Assembly (NCBI RefSeq): GCF_003337305.1
Contig: NZ_QPJO01000002.1
Coordinates: forward strand, 1-64,000
DNA from: Winogradskyella arenosi
GTDB taxonomy: Bacteria; Bacteroidota; Bacteroidia; Flavobacteriales; Flavobacteriaceae
Length of the DNA stretch: 64,000 bases
Direction: 5' to 3'
The position numbers and the translations under genes are program-made. Below the pieces are notes generated by a model. That model saw nothing but the letters and a program-made list of their open reading frames with translations, was not told where the DNA came from and made no database searches. Positions within the stretch are counted from its first letter, which is position 1. Each line of letters begins with the position of its first letter. Positions 24,272-33,496 of the stretch are shown here, in pieces.

Positions 24272-25069
24272 TTTTAAGTGCTTAATAATTAAAACGGGAA
24301 CCACCGGGCGATCTCCAATTTTTGTCACTACAGGTTCTCGAGTTAACTTTGAAAGCATAGAATGTTCGTTTTTGAAGAGCACTAAAATTTGAATGCCTAA
24401 AGTTTCAATAAAGCTGTTTATTTCTTCTGTTTTACTCGCATAATCAGGCATCCAATGAAAACTGCAGGGATAATTAAGCAATTGATGTTCTAAAAGGCTG
24501 AGGTGATGTTCTTGCTGCGGACTTAACTGTTTTTCCGTATTGATATGAACAATACGTATTTTAGAATTATGGATTTCTGCGAGTTGTATTAACGGCTTTA
24601 GTTCCGCCCCATAAACTCTATTAAAATCGGTAGGAAAGGCGATTTGTAAAGGCGACTCAAATTCAAAATCTTCAGGGATAATTAATATTGGGCACTGGTC
24701 AATGGCATTAATCATTTTTTGAGTGACACTCCCAAAGAGTTTTCTCGTGGTGGTGTTGGCGCCTTTGGTGCCCATAATGATAAAATCGGCACAATAATTT
24801 TCAATGGCCCTATTCAGGGCGTCTTCTAAAGGCGCTTTACTTAAAATAATCTCGAAATTATGGTTGGCATTCGTGTCAGAATTTTCTGCCATGTCTTTTA
24901 AATCTGCAAGTTCTTCTAAACAGGATTTAGAGGTTCTAGATGAATTTTGAGCCGTGCTGTGTAAAAAATAAAACTTACAATGCACTTCTGTAAATAGTTT
25001 TAAAGCATAGACAACAGCATTCCATGCATTATCCGAAAAATCTGTTGGGAAAATAATATTTGTAGTCAT
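24269..25069 (-). CDS. Tandem-domain universal stress protein
   Basis: A 266-residue two-domain Usp starting TNIIFPTDFSDNAWNAVVYA. The first domain carries IIMGTKGANTTTRKLFGS, matching the ATP-binding loop. It follows the gene at 25105-25950 by 35 bp, and the absence of a promoter signature there suggests joint transcription from 26888. Confidence 0.92.
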   Translation of the reverse strand: MTTNIIFPTDFSDNAWNAVVYALKLFTEVHCKFYFLHSTAQNSSRTSKSCLEELADLKDMAENSDTNANHNFEIILSKAPLEDALNRAIENYCADFIIMGTKGANTTTRKLFGSVTQKMINAIDQCPILIIPEDFEFESPLQIAFPTDFNRVYGAELKPLIQLAEIHNSKIRIVHINTEKQLSPQQEHHLSLLEHQLLNYPCSFHWMPDYASKTEEINSFIETLGIQILVLFKNEHSMLSKLTREPVVTKIGDRPVVPVLIIKHLK

Positions 25070-25104
25070 GATTTCTAGGAATTAAAAGGGTTGATCAGGC
25101 CAAC

Positions 25105-25950
25105 TTATAACGCAGATGGCAATACTAAAAAGGGAACGTTTAAATGGAATCCAATTTGATGTAAGGTCTTTTTGAAAAATAAATTTTCAAAAAACGAATG
25201 CTTGTTATTAATCATTACAAGGAGATCGATTTTATGTTTAACCTGAAATTCGTTAATAGCTTTGGGAATTTCATTATGTTGTATATCGTGATATAAATAC
25301 GCCAGATTTTTAAATTGCGCGGCTAAAGTGGCTTTGTTCTGTTCTTGTTTCTCGGTAAGCTCATAACCCGTAGAGACGTGCATTATATTTAATCGGGCAT
25401 GGTTTTTTTCAACGATATGTTTTAAAACCTGAAGTGGTACAGCTTCATAATTAAGCTCTAAATCCGTTGGAAATAATAACTCGTGAGGCGCTTCAAACGT
25501 AAATTGAGAAGGAATGGCCAAAATAGGACAATTAATCGCATTAAAGAGATGAACGGTATTAGAGCCAAAAAGTACTTCTTTAGCCCCTGTGGCGCCTTTG
25601 GTTCCCATAATAATGAGATCAATATTTAAATCTTCAACAGCTGTTTTTATGCCGGCGTGTACGGTATCAAACTTAGAATAGGTTTTAAATTCATGTCCTT
25701 CATAAAGGTTTAACGTCGTTCTTATTTTAGTTAAGGTTTCTTCTAAGTGACGTTTAGAGGTATCTCTTACGGCATCAACTAAACCAAATTGTTCAGGGTA
25801 ACCAACAACATATTCTAAATGGTAAATAATAGGCGTGTACACATTCAAAATGTGAAACGTACAGGCTTCATCTTTAAATAATTGTATAGCGTAAGTGATC
25901 GCGTTCCAAGCATTTTTTGAAAAATCGGTGGGTAAAAGAATCTGTCTCAT
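25105..25950 (-). CDS. Tandem-domain universal stress protein
   Basis: A 281-residue two-domain Usp starting RQILLPTDFSKNAWNA, with IIMGTKGATGAKEVLFGS as the nucleotide-binding loop of domain 1. It lies 18 bp after the upstream Usp gene and so is the second gene of the operon that begins at 26820. Confidence 0.92.
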   Translation of the reverse strand: MRQILLPTDFSKNAWNAITYAIQLFKDEACTFHILNVYTPIIYHLEYVVGYPEQFGLVDAVRDTSKRHLEETLTKIRTTLNLYEGHEFKTYSKFDTVHAGIKTAVEDLNIDLIIMGTKGATGAKEVLFGSNTVHLFNAINCPILAIPSQFTFEAPHELLFPTDLELNYEAVPLQVLKHIVEKNHARLNIMHVSTGYELTEKQEQNKATLAAQFKNLAYLYHDIQHNEIPKAINEFQVKHKIDLLVMINNKHSFFENLFFKKTLHQIGFHLNVPFLVLPSAL

Positions 25951-25968
25951 GATCTTATGTTTTATGGG

Positions 25969-26820
25969 TTAACAACGTGCTGTATTTTGCATGGCTAAAA
26001 GCGGAATATCTAAGCCTAAACTCACCTTGTCTATTTGAGAAGGAAATAACATGTCTTCTAAAAATGAATGCTGGGTATTAACCATAGTGATAATATCAAT
26101 GTTATGGGTTTTTATATAGGTGGTAATGGTCTCAGCAATGCTTTTACCGTCTTCGATAATAAAATTAACAGCATTGTCGGCCAATGTATCTGCGATAAAG
26201 GCCTTATTGTCTTCTTGGCGTAAGGATAGTTTTTGATGTTTAGAGACATATAAAACGTCTATACTGCTGCGGTAAGATTTGGCAAATACAGATAGCAATT
26301 TAAGCTCTCGTCGCTTATAAGGCATCATATAGTTTGTAGGGAATAAAATTCGTTTGGGCTGCGTATTGTTGTAATTGGATGGGATGGCTAATACCGGACA
26401 TTGTACATATTTTAAAACCTGAAATGTCTGACTTCCAAATAAGATATTGCGTGCATCCGATTTACCTTTAGTGCCCATAACAATGAGATCGATATTTTTA
26501 GAATCGGCAATACGATTAGCTTCTTCTACAAGCGTATTATTAGCAGAAATGGTATGGTAAGTAAAATGAGGATTTGGCGACATTGCATTCACTTTTTTTA
26601 GGAGTTGCGCTAAATCGGCTTCAGACTGCGTTTTGACGCGTTGTAGAACGTCATCAAAAAACTCACGAGATGTTAGATCATCATGATCATAAAATTCATT
26701 CTGATAGGCATGCATAAAATAGAACACCGCTTTTTGATATTTAAAATATTCTAAAGCATATGAAATAGCATTCATTGCATTGTCTGAAAAATCGGTAGGA
26801 AATAAGATTGATAACATCAT
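25969..26820 (-). CDS. Tandem-domain universal stress protein, first of the operon
   Basis: A 283-residue two-domain Usp starting MLSILFPTDFSDNAMNA. Domain 1 contains IVMGTKGKSDARNILFGS. It is the promoter-proximal gene of the minus-strand stress operon, with an FNR-like promoter at 26846-26888 and a probable transcription start about 22 bp before the ATG. The second domain lacks the ATP loop, as in its neighbours. Confidence 0.92.
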   Translation of the reverse strand: MMLSILFPTDFSDNAMNAISYALEYFKYQKAVFYFMHAYQNEFYDHDDLTSREFFDDVLQRVKTQSEADLAQLLKKVNAMSPNPHFTYHTISANNTLVEEANRIADSKNIDLIVMGTKGKSDARNILFGSQTFQVLKYVQCPVLAIPSNYNNTQPKRILFPTNYMMPYKRRELKLLSVFAKSYRSSIDVLYVSKHQKLSLRQEDNKAFIADTLADNAVNFIIEDGKSIAETITTYIKTHNIDIITMVNTQHSFLEDMLFPSQIDKVSLGLDIPLLAMQNTARC

Positions 26821-26845
26821 ACAAGGTTTTAAATTAGTAGCTGTA

Positions 26846-26888
26846 TAAATATAATGAATTGATTATCATAAATATATGATATATGTCA
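26846..26888 (-). promoter_or_regulatory. FNR/CRP-like box plus -7 element for the Usp operon
   Basis: TGATATATGTCA (26877-26888) lies 33 bp centre to centre from TATATTTA (26846-26853, minus strand). Identical box to that at 24260-24271. Confidence 0.72.
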
Positions 26889-26968
26889 GTCGGGATATTT
26901 TCAAAATCTTCAGCAAAACGTCAAAGCATTAAATTGTCCGTAACGAAATACAAGCTACAAAGGCGCGT

Positions 26969-27003
26969 AAAAAAAACACCCAACAAGATATGTTGGATGT
27001 TTT
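26969..27003 (-). terminator. Terminator between divergent operons
   Basis: The 10-bp stem and eight-T run work in the minus direction; on the plus strand one pair is a C-A mismatch. No coding gene on the minus strand ends here, which is why a small RNA is proposed. Confidence 0.75.
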
Positions 27004-27062
27004 CCTGATTAATAGCAATTGGATGATAACAATCCAACAATCAACGTTATACTTAAATAACC
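26969..27062 (-). ncRNA. Candidate FNR-controlled small RNA (about 94 nt)
   Basis: A promoter of the FNR-like set points leftward at 27066-27108, predicting a start near 27062. A first hairpin TTGGAT/ATCCAA lies at 27019-27037. The transcript would end in the stem ACATCCAACA/TGTTGGGTGT (26976-27000; one G-U pair on this strand) followed by eight U (26969-26976). No open frame lies inside. FnrS of Escherichia coli is a known FNR-activated small RNA; this would be an analogue, not a homologue. Confidence 0.55.
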
Positions 27063-27065
27063 TTA

Positions 27066-27108
27066 TGAAGGTAGCGCAAAGGCGGTAAATAAAGTATGAT
27101 AAATATCA
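27066..27108 (-). promoter_or_regulatory. FNR/CRP-like box plus -7 element for the candidate small RNA
   Basis: TGATAAATATCA (27097-27108) lies 33 bp centre to centre from TACCTTCA (27066-27073, minus strand), one base from TAnnTTTA. No -7 element is found at the same distance in the plus direction. Confidence 0.55.
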
Positions 27109-27261
27109 GTGTTCACACAAATAGAAGGAAATTTTAAATCAATTGATCTTCACGGTTAAGTAATGATTAATAGGTGTTTAGTGTCCTTAATACTATAAGG
27201 TGAAATCGAAAGCTGAGGTTTTAAGGAGGTTTTGGGGATGATATTTAAATCTTAAGGGAAC

Positions 27262-27304
27262 TGACTTATATCATTCTTTATATCAGTTGGTTCTGTTACA
27301 TTTA
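27262..27304 (+). promoter_or_regulatory. FNR/CRP-like box plus -7 element for the TerB/M50/ABC operon
   Basis: TGACTTATATCA (27262-27273) lies 33 bp centre to centre from TACATTTA (27297-27304), 23 bp before the ATG. Confidence 0.7.
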
Positions 27305-27326
27305 GTGTTATTAAACTAGAGAAGCT

Positions 27327-27731
27327 ATGACAAAGAAAATGACTATATCGTTTTATCGCAATTTAGGAAAGCTCTTTTATGCCATTGCTGCTGTTGATGG
27401 AGAGGTGAACCCAATAGAATTTACAAAATTAAAAACGGCTGTTAAATCCCACTGGTTGGAAGTCGATGCTATTGAAGATACCTTTGGTACGGATGCCGCT
27501 TATCAAATAGAAATTGTATTTGATTGGCTTAATGAAGTTGAAAATTTTGAGGCCCAAACCTGTTTTGAAGACTTTGTAAGCTATAAAAGAGCGCAAGGCC
27601 ATTTGTTTACAGAACCCGTAAGAAAACTCATTATGGAAACAGCAACGGCTATTGCCTATGCCTTTTCTGGGGTTAATAAATCGGAATTAAGTCTTCTGGC
27701 TAAATTAGATATGGAGCTGAAAAAAATATAA
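27327..27731 (+). CDS. TerB-like protein
   Basis: A 134-residue helical protein. LGKLFYAIAAVDGEVNPIEF (about 14-33) is the TerB/DjlA-N signature, including the acidic DGEV turn. The rest continues the helical bundle. It opens a plus-strand operon whose next start is 11 bp downstream. TerB-like domains sense metals or act at the membrane in stress responses. Here the context is low-oxygen or stress genes. Confidence 0.75.
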   Translation: MTKKMTISFYRNLGKLFYAIAAVDGEVNPIEFTKLKTAVKSHWLEVDAIEDTFGTDAAYQIEIVFDWLNEVENFEAQTCFEDFVSYKRAQGHLFTEPVRKLIMETATAIAYAFSGVNKSELSLLAKLDMELKKI

Positions 27732-27742
27732 ATCTGCTAAGC

Positions 27743-28834
27743 ATGAATGTAAACTTAAATATCGGTCGTGTTTTAGGAGCGCAACTCAAGGTGCATTGGA
27801 CTTTTTTTCTCCTCATTATCTGGATTGTAGTCCATGAGCTTCAACGCGGAGGTTATGCATCAAGTGTGCTTTTTAATATCGCCCTTGTTCTGGCTATTTT
27901 TATCGGTGTTATTTTACATGAATTGGGGCACGCGTTTATGGCTAAACGCTTTGGAGTGAGAACAACAAAAATCACCTTGCTTCCTATTGGTGGTATTGCC
28001 CATTGGAACCCACGCGAAATCCCCCCAAAACATGAAATTTTAATTGTACTAGCAGGCCCGTTCGTTAATTTGGTTTTGGCGCTCCTTTTGTATTTTACCA
28101 TTCCAATACACAGCTTATACCGTCAGAGTTTTACAGATGCTTACGAGGTGTTTGCAAGTTTTTCATTTCAAAATTTTCTATTTTTTATATTCCTCATTAA
28201 TGCAGGTTTAGTGCTTGTTAATATGTTGCCTGCGTTTCCATTAGATGGAGGGCGGTTGTTAAGAGCCTTACTAGACTTAAGATTAAAACCCGCTAAGGCA
28301 ACACAGATTGCCACGAGTCTTGGTCAGGTCATTGCAATTGCGTTTTTATTATTAGGCTTATTGTATCATCCGGTATTGATTTTTATAGCGCTATTTATAT
28401 TTTTTAGCGCTTATACCGAAAACCTAAATGTTCAACATACCACCTTACTTAAAGGGCATACCGTAGAGGAAGCTATGCTCCTTAATATAACCACGTTCAA
28501 GCCCAAGGATTCTATAGATCTAGTGGTCAATACGATTATTTCGGGCACTGAAATTAATTTTATTGTTGTTGAATCTGGGCACATTAAAGGGCTATTAAAC
28601 CACGGAAAAATTATAGAGCATTCCGCAAAAAATGTATTGGTTGAAGCGGTGATGGATCCTGAATTTAAAACCGTCAATGCTTTAGATGATCTTAGCGTGG
28701 TTTACCCACTGATTTATGCGCATAAACAAACCTTATTTCCTGTAGTGCATCAAGGGCGATTGATTGGTGCTATAGATACTATAAACCTGAACGAATACAT
28801 TGCCCTGCAAACTAAATTAACGTATAAACTATGA
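27743..28834 (+). CDS. M50-family site-2 zinc protease with C-terminal CBS-like region
   Basis: A 363-residue protein. HELGH at 59-63 and NMLPAFPLDGG at 160-170 form the zinc site of a site-2 protease embedded in about six membrane helices. The C-terminal 120 residues (from HTVEEAMLLN) look like a CBS pair, as in Rip3-type proteases. It cleaves within membranes, typically releasing a regulator. The following gene overlaps by 4 nt. Confidence 0.88.
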   Translation: MNVNLNIGRVLGAQLKVHWTFFLLIIWIVVHELQRGGYASSVLFNIALVLAIFIGVILHELGHAFMAKRFGVRTTKITLLPIGGIAHWNPREIPPKHEILIVLAGPFVNLVLALLLYFTIPIHSLYRQSFTDAYEVFASFSFQNFLFFIFLINAGLVLVNMLPAFPLDGGRLLRALLDLRLKPAKATQIATSLGQVIAIAFLLLGLLYHPVLIFIALFIFFSAYTENLNVQHTTLLKGHTVEEAMLLNITTFKPKDSIDLVVNTIISGTEINFIVVESGHIKGLLNHGKIIEHSAKNVLVEAVMDPEFKTVNALDDLSVVYPLIYAHKQTLFPVVHQGRLIGAIDTINLNEYIALQTKLTYKL

Positions 28835-29913
28835 AGGTATTACTCTACAGTTGTAGTCTTTTTTTTATCGTAGCCTGTACAAATCAGCGCGATAATATTC
28901 AACCCAAGTTACAAACATTAACAGCGTCCGTTTATGCCTCGGCAATGGTTCAGCCCGATAGCATGTATCAAGTTTATGCGGTGGTCTCTGGAATTTTAGA
29001 TCAGGTTTTAGTGGAAGAAGGGGATGTGGTGATTAAAAACCAGCCCTTAATTCAGATCACCAATAAAACTTCAAAATTAAATAACGACAACGCGCAATAT
29101 GCGCTTGAACTGGCTAAGGATAATTACAGCGGAAATGCAGCCGTGTTATCCAGTCTTGAAGAAGATATTGCCATGGCACAATTGCAATACAAAAATGACT
29201 CTGTAAGTTTTTTTAGACAAAAAAATCTTTGGGAAAAACACATCGGCTCCCAACAAGATTATGATAATAAAAAGTTGCGCTATGGGCTTGCTTTAAGCAG
29301 TTTGAAACGCATGGGAAATAATTATAATAGTAAAAAGAATGCCTTGCAGGTGGCCCTAAAGCAAGCGCAGATCCATTACAATGCAACAGTGGTTACGACG
29401 AATGATTTTTTGGTAAAGAGTAAGATGAATGGCAAAGTGTATGCCCTATTTAAAGAACCTGGAGAAATTGTGACCACCGCAGCGCCGATTGCCGCTATTG
29501 GGAGTGTGAATCAATTCATAATTCAATTATTAGTGGATGAGGTTGATATTGTTCAGATTGCCCCACAACAAGATGTGCTGATTACCTTAGAAGCCTATGT
29601 GGACAGAGTTTTTAAGGGGAAGGTGTCTAAAATTTACCCCAAAAAAGATGAACGTAATCAAACTTTTATTGTAGAAGCTGTTTTTGACCAACCTCCAAAA
29701 ATTTTATATCCAGGTCTTTCAGGAGAGGCTAATATTATCATAACCCAGAAAAAGAACGTCCTTACCATACCTAAAGCGTATTTACGAGCAGACAACACGG
29801 TAGAAACCGATGCAGGGATTGTGGAGGTGAAAACGGGAATGCAAAATTTAGAAGCGGTTGAAATTTTATCTGGACTCACAAAAAGGACTACGGTCTATAA
29901 ACCCGAGCCATGA
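28831..29913 (+). CDS. HlyD/RND-type membrane-fusion lipoprotein
   Basis: A 360-residue protein. Signal MKVLLYSCSLFFIVAC gives a lipoprotein. A biotinyl-lipoyl half motif (GILDQVLVEEGDVVIKNQPL), a coiled-coil hairpin at about 90-175, the second lipoyl half (KMNGKVYALFKEPGEIV) and a beta-barrel follow in MacA order. It is the periplasmic adaptor of the ABC exporter formed with the next two genes. The overlaps on both sides are 4 nt. Confidence 0.88.
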   Translation: MKVLLYSCSLFFIVACTNQRDNIQPKLQTLTASVYASAMVQPDSMYQVYAVVSGILDQVLVEEGDVVIKNQPLIQITNKTSKLNNDNAQYALELAKDNYSGNAAVLSSLEEDIAMAQLQYKNDSVSFFRQKNLWEKHIGSQQDYDNKKLRYGLALSSLKRMGNNYNSKKNALQVALKQAQIHYNATVVTTNDFLVKSKMNGKVYALFKEPGEIVTTAAPIAAIGSVNQFIIQLLVDEVDIVQIAPQQDVLITLEAYVDRVFKGKVSKIYPKKDERNQTFIVEAVFDQPPKILYPGLSGEANIIITQKKNVLTIPKAYLRADNTVETDAGIVEVKTGMQNLEAVEILSGLTKRTTVYKPEP

Positions 29914-31172
29914 ACAATTGGAGTATCATATTAAGCATCGCTAAAACCCATTTGTTAACCAAAGCGAAGCAAACCTTTATTGCGGCTTTAGGCGTTACTT
30001 TTGGTATTGGCTCCTATATTACTTTAGTCTGTTTTATGACGGGATTAAATACCATGCTCGATAATTTAATGCTGAATCAAACCCCGCATATTCATATTTA
30101 TAATGAAATAGAGCCTTCAAAAGTACAGCCTATTGCACTATATGAAGAGTTTAGCCAAAGTCTTAATGTGGTGCGGTCCATTAGACCCAAATTAACTCAG
30201 AAAAAAATCCACAACGCTTTTCCTATTATAAAATATTTAAACCATCATGAGCAGGTGAGAAGGGCGCTTCCTCAGGTGAAATCGCAAATATTTTATATGG
30301 CCGGATCTATAGATATTGGAGGTACCCTTATTGGAGTCAACCCGCTTGAAGAAGCTGAATTTTTTAATATGGCTGACTATATCGTTGCGGGATCTGCCGA
30401 CGCCTTAAACCAAACAGAAAATGGCGTTTTACTCGGTATCGGGATTGCTGAAAAAATGGCTTTAAAGGTGGGAGACCGCGTGCAGGTAAGTCCTGTAAAT
30501 GGCAGTGTGTTTTCTCTAAAAATTGTTGGACTGTACCAAAGTGGTATTGCCGATTTAGATGCGGTACAAAGTTTTACAACCTTAAAAACGGTGCAACGTG
30601 TTTTAGGCGAACCTAATAATTATATTACAGATATTAATGTGAAATTATATGATATTGAAAAGGCCATCCCTTTAGCGCAACATATTGAAAAAGAGTTTCA
30701 ACTTAAAGCGATTGATATTAAAACGGCAAATGCACAGTTTGAAACGGGGACCACCATCCGGAATCTAATTACTTATGCTGTTTCCATTACCCTATTGATC
30801 GTTGCGGGTTTTGGGATTTATAATATTCTAAATATGCTTATTTATGAGAAAATGAATGATATCGCCATCTTAAAAGCAACCGGATTTTCGGGTAGAGATG
30901 TACAGCTCATTTTTATAAGTCAAGCTATGATTATAGGCTTAGTGGGCGGAGTTTTAGGTTTGTTAATTGGTTGGGGACTTACAACCCTTATAGATCATGT
31001 ACCTTTTAATACCGAAGCCTTACCAACTATAAGCACTTATCCTATAAATCAGGATCCGTTGTACTTTATAATTGGCTTTTTGTTTGCTATGTTCTCAACC
31101 TTTCTTGCGGGATATTTCCCAGCATTAAAAGCTAAACATATAGATCCGATAAAAATTATAAGAGGGCAGTAG
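29910..31172 (+). CDS. FtsX/MacB-type ABC permease
   Basis: A 420-residue protein. One N-terminal helix (about 18-45), a large MacB-type periplasmic core domain and three C-terminal helices (about 290-315, 340-362 and 385-408) form the LolC/MacB topology. KMNDIAILKATGFSGRDV is the cytoplasmic coupling helix. It works with the adjacent adaptor and ATPase. The substrate is unknown. Confidence 0.88.
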   Translation: MNNWSIILSIAKTHLLTKAKQTFIAALGVTFGIGSYITLVCFMTGLNTMLDNLMLNQTPHIHIYNEIEPSKVQPIALYEEFSQSLNVVRSIRPKLTQKKIHNAFPIIKYLNHHEQVRRALPQVKSQIFYMAGSIDIGGTLIGVNPLEEAEFFNMADYIVAGSADALNQTENGVLLGIGIAEKMALKVGDRVQVSPVNGSVFSLKIVGLYQSGIADLDAVQSFTTLKTVQRVLGEPNNYITDINVKLYDIEKAIPLAQHIEKEFQLKAIDIKTANAQFETGTTIRNLITYAVSITLLIVAGFGIYNILNMLIYEKMNDIAILKATGFSGRDVQLIFISQAMIIGLVGGVLGLLIGWGLTTLIDHVPFNTEALPTISTYPINQDPLYFIIGFLFAMFSTFLAGYFPALKAKHIDPIKIIRGQ

Positions 31173-31173
31173 T

Positions 31174-31848
31174 ATGGACATTGTTTTAGAAGCTAAACAT
31201 ATAGACAAATATTTTAGAAAACCCGTGGACTTTCATGTGTTAAAGGCTATTAGTTTTCAAATTAAAAAAGGCGAATTTGTATCTATAATGGGGAAATCGG
31301 GGTGTGGAAAATCGACCTTACTCTATATTCTTTCTACCATGGATACCGATTATGAAGGTCAATTGTATCTCAACGGCCAATTAGTCCCCAAACAAAATCA
31401 GGAGCATTTGGCTTATTTAAGAAATAAACATATTGGGTTTGTTTTTCAGTTTCATTATTTGCTCTCAGAATTTACAGTTTTAGAAAATGTGATGCTTCCG
31501 GCTAAAAAACTCGGCGAATTCACCCTTCCACAGATAGAATTAAATGCTTTAGAAAAATTAAAAATGCTCAATATTGAACATTTGGCTAATAAAAAGGCTT
31601 CTCAAGTTTCAGGTGGCGAAAAACAGCGTGTCGCTATTGCCCGAGCCTTAATCAATAACCCGACTCTTATTTTAGGAGATGAACCGACAGGAAATTTAGA
31701 TAGCCATAATGCTCAAAATGTATTCAATATTTTTAAAACGCTATGTACAGAGCAAGGCTTATCGTTGTTGATTGTAACCCATGATGAGGATTTTGCTAAG
31801 AAAACTGATCGTATTATTGAAATGGAGGATGGTATTATACGTTCTTAA
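31174..31848 (+). CDS. ABC transporter ATPase, LolD/MacB type
   Basis: A 224-residue ATPase with Walker A GKSGCGKST (about 40-48), signature VSGGEKQR and Walker B LILGDEPTGNLDS, and a late H-loop VTHDED. It begins 1 nt after the permease stop, completing an adaptor-permease-ATPase export set. Confidence 0.93.
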   Translation: MDIVLEAKHIDKYFRKPVDFHVLKAISFQIKKGEFVSIMGKSGCGKSTLLYILSTMDTDYEGQLYLNGQLVPKQNQEHLAYLRNKHIGFVFQFHYLLSEFTVLENVMLPAKKLGEFTLPQIELNALEKLKMLNIEHLANKKASQVSGGEKQRVAIARALINNPTLILGDEPTGNLDSHNAQNVFNIFKTLCTEQGLSLLIVTHDEDFAKKTDRIIEMEDGIIRS

Positions 31849-31860
31849 AACTAAATGTTG

Positions 31861-31903
31861 TGATATATATCATTGATAATATTAGAGTTAAGTGTTATCT
31901 TTA
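31861..31903 (+). promoter_or_regulatory. FNR/CRP-like box plus -7 element for the DnaJ operon
   Basis: The perfect palindrome TGATATATATCA (31861-31872) lies 33 bp centre to centre from TATCTTTA (31896-31903), 26 bp before the start at 31930. Confidence 0.75.
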
Positions 31904-31929
31904 GATTGTGAATTTTAAATTATAACGTT

Positions 31930-32382
31930 TTGATTAGTTTTAGAACACGACCTAAAGGAAGATATATAGAGCAAGCCTCATGGCAAGATTTATATATTTT
32001 AATAGAGAAATGGAAGCATACCATTGAGTTTAAAGAACAGGAAATCGAATTTCTAGAGCGTCTTATTGAAACTTATTTTATAAAATTATTACTGCAAGAA
32101 AATTTAGACGATTTAATTGTGCTTCAGGGTGATTTACGTAATGTTCGTATCCAAGCGAAGCGCTTATTGCTGCGCACGCAAACACACATGACACATATTA
32201 TAGATCTTTTAGATAGTTCTATAGCTCTAGATGAGGAGGCTTTTAGAACGGAACTTGCGGTATTAGAAGACCACAGCACAGATTTTATAGATGTAGTAAA
32301 CCAATTATGTTTTACTGTATTTAAGCTCACTAAAAGTGTTTTAGATAAAGATAAACCAAAGTTTATATGGAAGTATAATTAA
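31930..32382 (+). CDS. Helical stress-island protein B
   Basis: A 150-residue helical protein with a TTG start (MISFRTRPKGRY); no ATG is available in frame nearby and the promoter spacing supports this start. It resembles the protein at 20231-20683 in size and helical pattern. It opens the operon with a 70-residue protein, a DnaJ-like protein and CbpM. Function unknown; a role as a client adaptor or RNA-binding bundle would be guesswork. Confidence 0.6.
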   Translation: MISFRTRPKGRYIEQASWQDLYILIEKWKHTIEFKEQEIEFLERLIETYFIKLLLQENLDDLIVLQGDLRNVRIQAKRLLLRTQTHMTHIIDLLDSSIALDEEAFRTELAVLEDHSTDFIDVVNQLCFTVFKLTKSVLDKDKPKFIWKYN

Positions 32383-32391
32383 ACCGCAGTT

Positions 32392-32604
32392 ATGAAAACC
32401 TTACAAGATATACAGACCCAAATTGTTCAGTTAACCACCAATATTGAAGTTAATTATCCGGAGCTTTACAGATCCTTAGAGGAATCTCCAAGCCCCTTTG
32501 TTTCTTACTCGTATCCAAATATTACGAGAGCTATTATGCAAGACTATCTCAATGGACTTAAGCAAATTTTAAAACAGTATCTAAAAAATCATAACCTAAA
32601 ATAA
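32392..32604 (+). CDS. Small uncharacterised protein in the DnaJ operon
   Basis: A 70-residue soluble protein, mainly helical, with a middle turn [13 protein letters not shown]. It lies 9 bp after protein B, and its stop overlaps the start of the DnaJ-like gene by one base. No family recognised. The tight coupling suggests it works with the chaperone. Confidence 0.6.
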   Translation: MKTLQDIQTQIVQLTTNIEVNYPELYRSLEESPSPFVSYSYPNITRAIMQDYLNGLKQILKQYLKNHNLK

Positions 32605-33494
32605 TGGCATATATAGATTATTATAAGGTCTTAGGCGTATCAAAAAATGCTTCAGAGAGTGCTATTAAAAAAGCCTACCGTAAACTTGCGCGAAAATTTC
32701 ATCCTGATTTAAATCCTAATGATAAGGAGGCTGAGCAAAAATTTAAAGCGATTAATGAAGCTAATGAAGTGTTGAGTGATCCTGCTAATCGTAAAAAATA
32801 TGATGAATATGGAGAACATTGGCAAAATGCTGAAGCTTACGAAGCGGCTAAACAACAGCAAAAGCAACACCGAAGTACCCAAGACTCGCAGGCTTATGGA
32901 AGTTATACTGAAGAAGATTTTTCAGATTTCTTTGGGAATATGTTTGGTGGGGCCTCGTCTCAAGGTGGAAGTCAGCAGGTGCGTTTTAGAGGACAAGATT
33001 TTAATGCCCAGCTTCAACTGAACCTTCAAGATGTGTATAAACCCCATAAGCGAACATTAACGGTAAATAATAAAAATATAAGAATTACCATTCCCGCTGG
33101 GGTAGAGAACGGTCAGGTTATTAAAATTAAAGGTCACGGCGGGCCGGGTGTTAATGGCGGGCCTAATGGCGATTTGTATATAGAATTTTCTGTGCTTAAT
33201 AATTCGCAATTCCGAAGAGATGGGGCACATTTATATCTTACCGTTGATCTAGATTTGTATACAGCCTTGCTTGGCGGTGAAATTACGGTGCCTACTTTTG
33301 ATGGAAAAGTGAAGTTGAAGGTGAAGCCCGAAACCCAAAGTGGTACTAAAGTAAAACTAAAAGGAAAAGGCTTTCCTAAATATAAAAAGGAAGACCAATT
33401 TGGTGATTTATTTGTGACCTATAAGCTGAAACTCCCCGAGAACCTGAGCGCTAAAGAAAAAGAATTATTTACAGAACTTTCAAAAATGCGATAA
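32604..33494 (+). CDS. cbpA: DnaJ-like co-chaperone, CbpA type
   Basis: A 296-residue protein. The J domain at 1-70 contains HPD ([11 protein letters not shown]), followed by a Gly/Ser/Gln-rich linker and two C-terminal beta domains ([22 protein letters not shown]). No CxxCxGxG zinc finger is present, which places it with CbpA rather than DnaJ. CbpA stimulates DnaK and binds nucleoid DNA in Escherichia coli. It is directly followed by CbpM, its known inhibitor. Confidence 0.9.
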   Translation: MAYIDYYKVLGVSKNASESAIKKAYRKLARKFHPDLNPNDKEAEQKFKAINEANEVLSDPANRKKYDEYGEHWQNAEAYEAAKQQQKQHRSTQDSQAYGSYTEEDFSDFFGNMFGGASSQGGSQQVRFRGQDFNAQLQLNLQDVYKPHKRTLTVNNKNIRITIPAGVENGQVIKIKGHGGPGVNGGPNGDLYIEFSVLNNSQFRRDGAHLYLTVDLDLYTALLGGEITVPTFDGKVKLKVKPETQSGTKVKLKGKGFPKYKKEDQFGDLFVTYKLKLPENLSAKEKELFTELSKMR

Positions 33495-33496
33495 TT

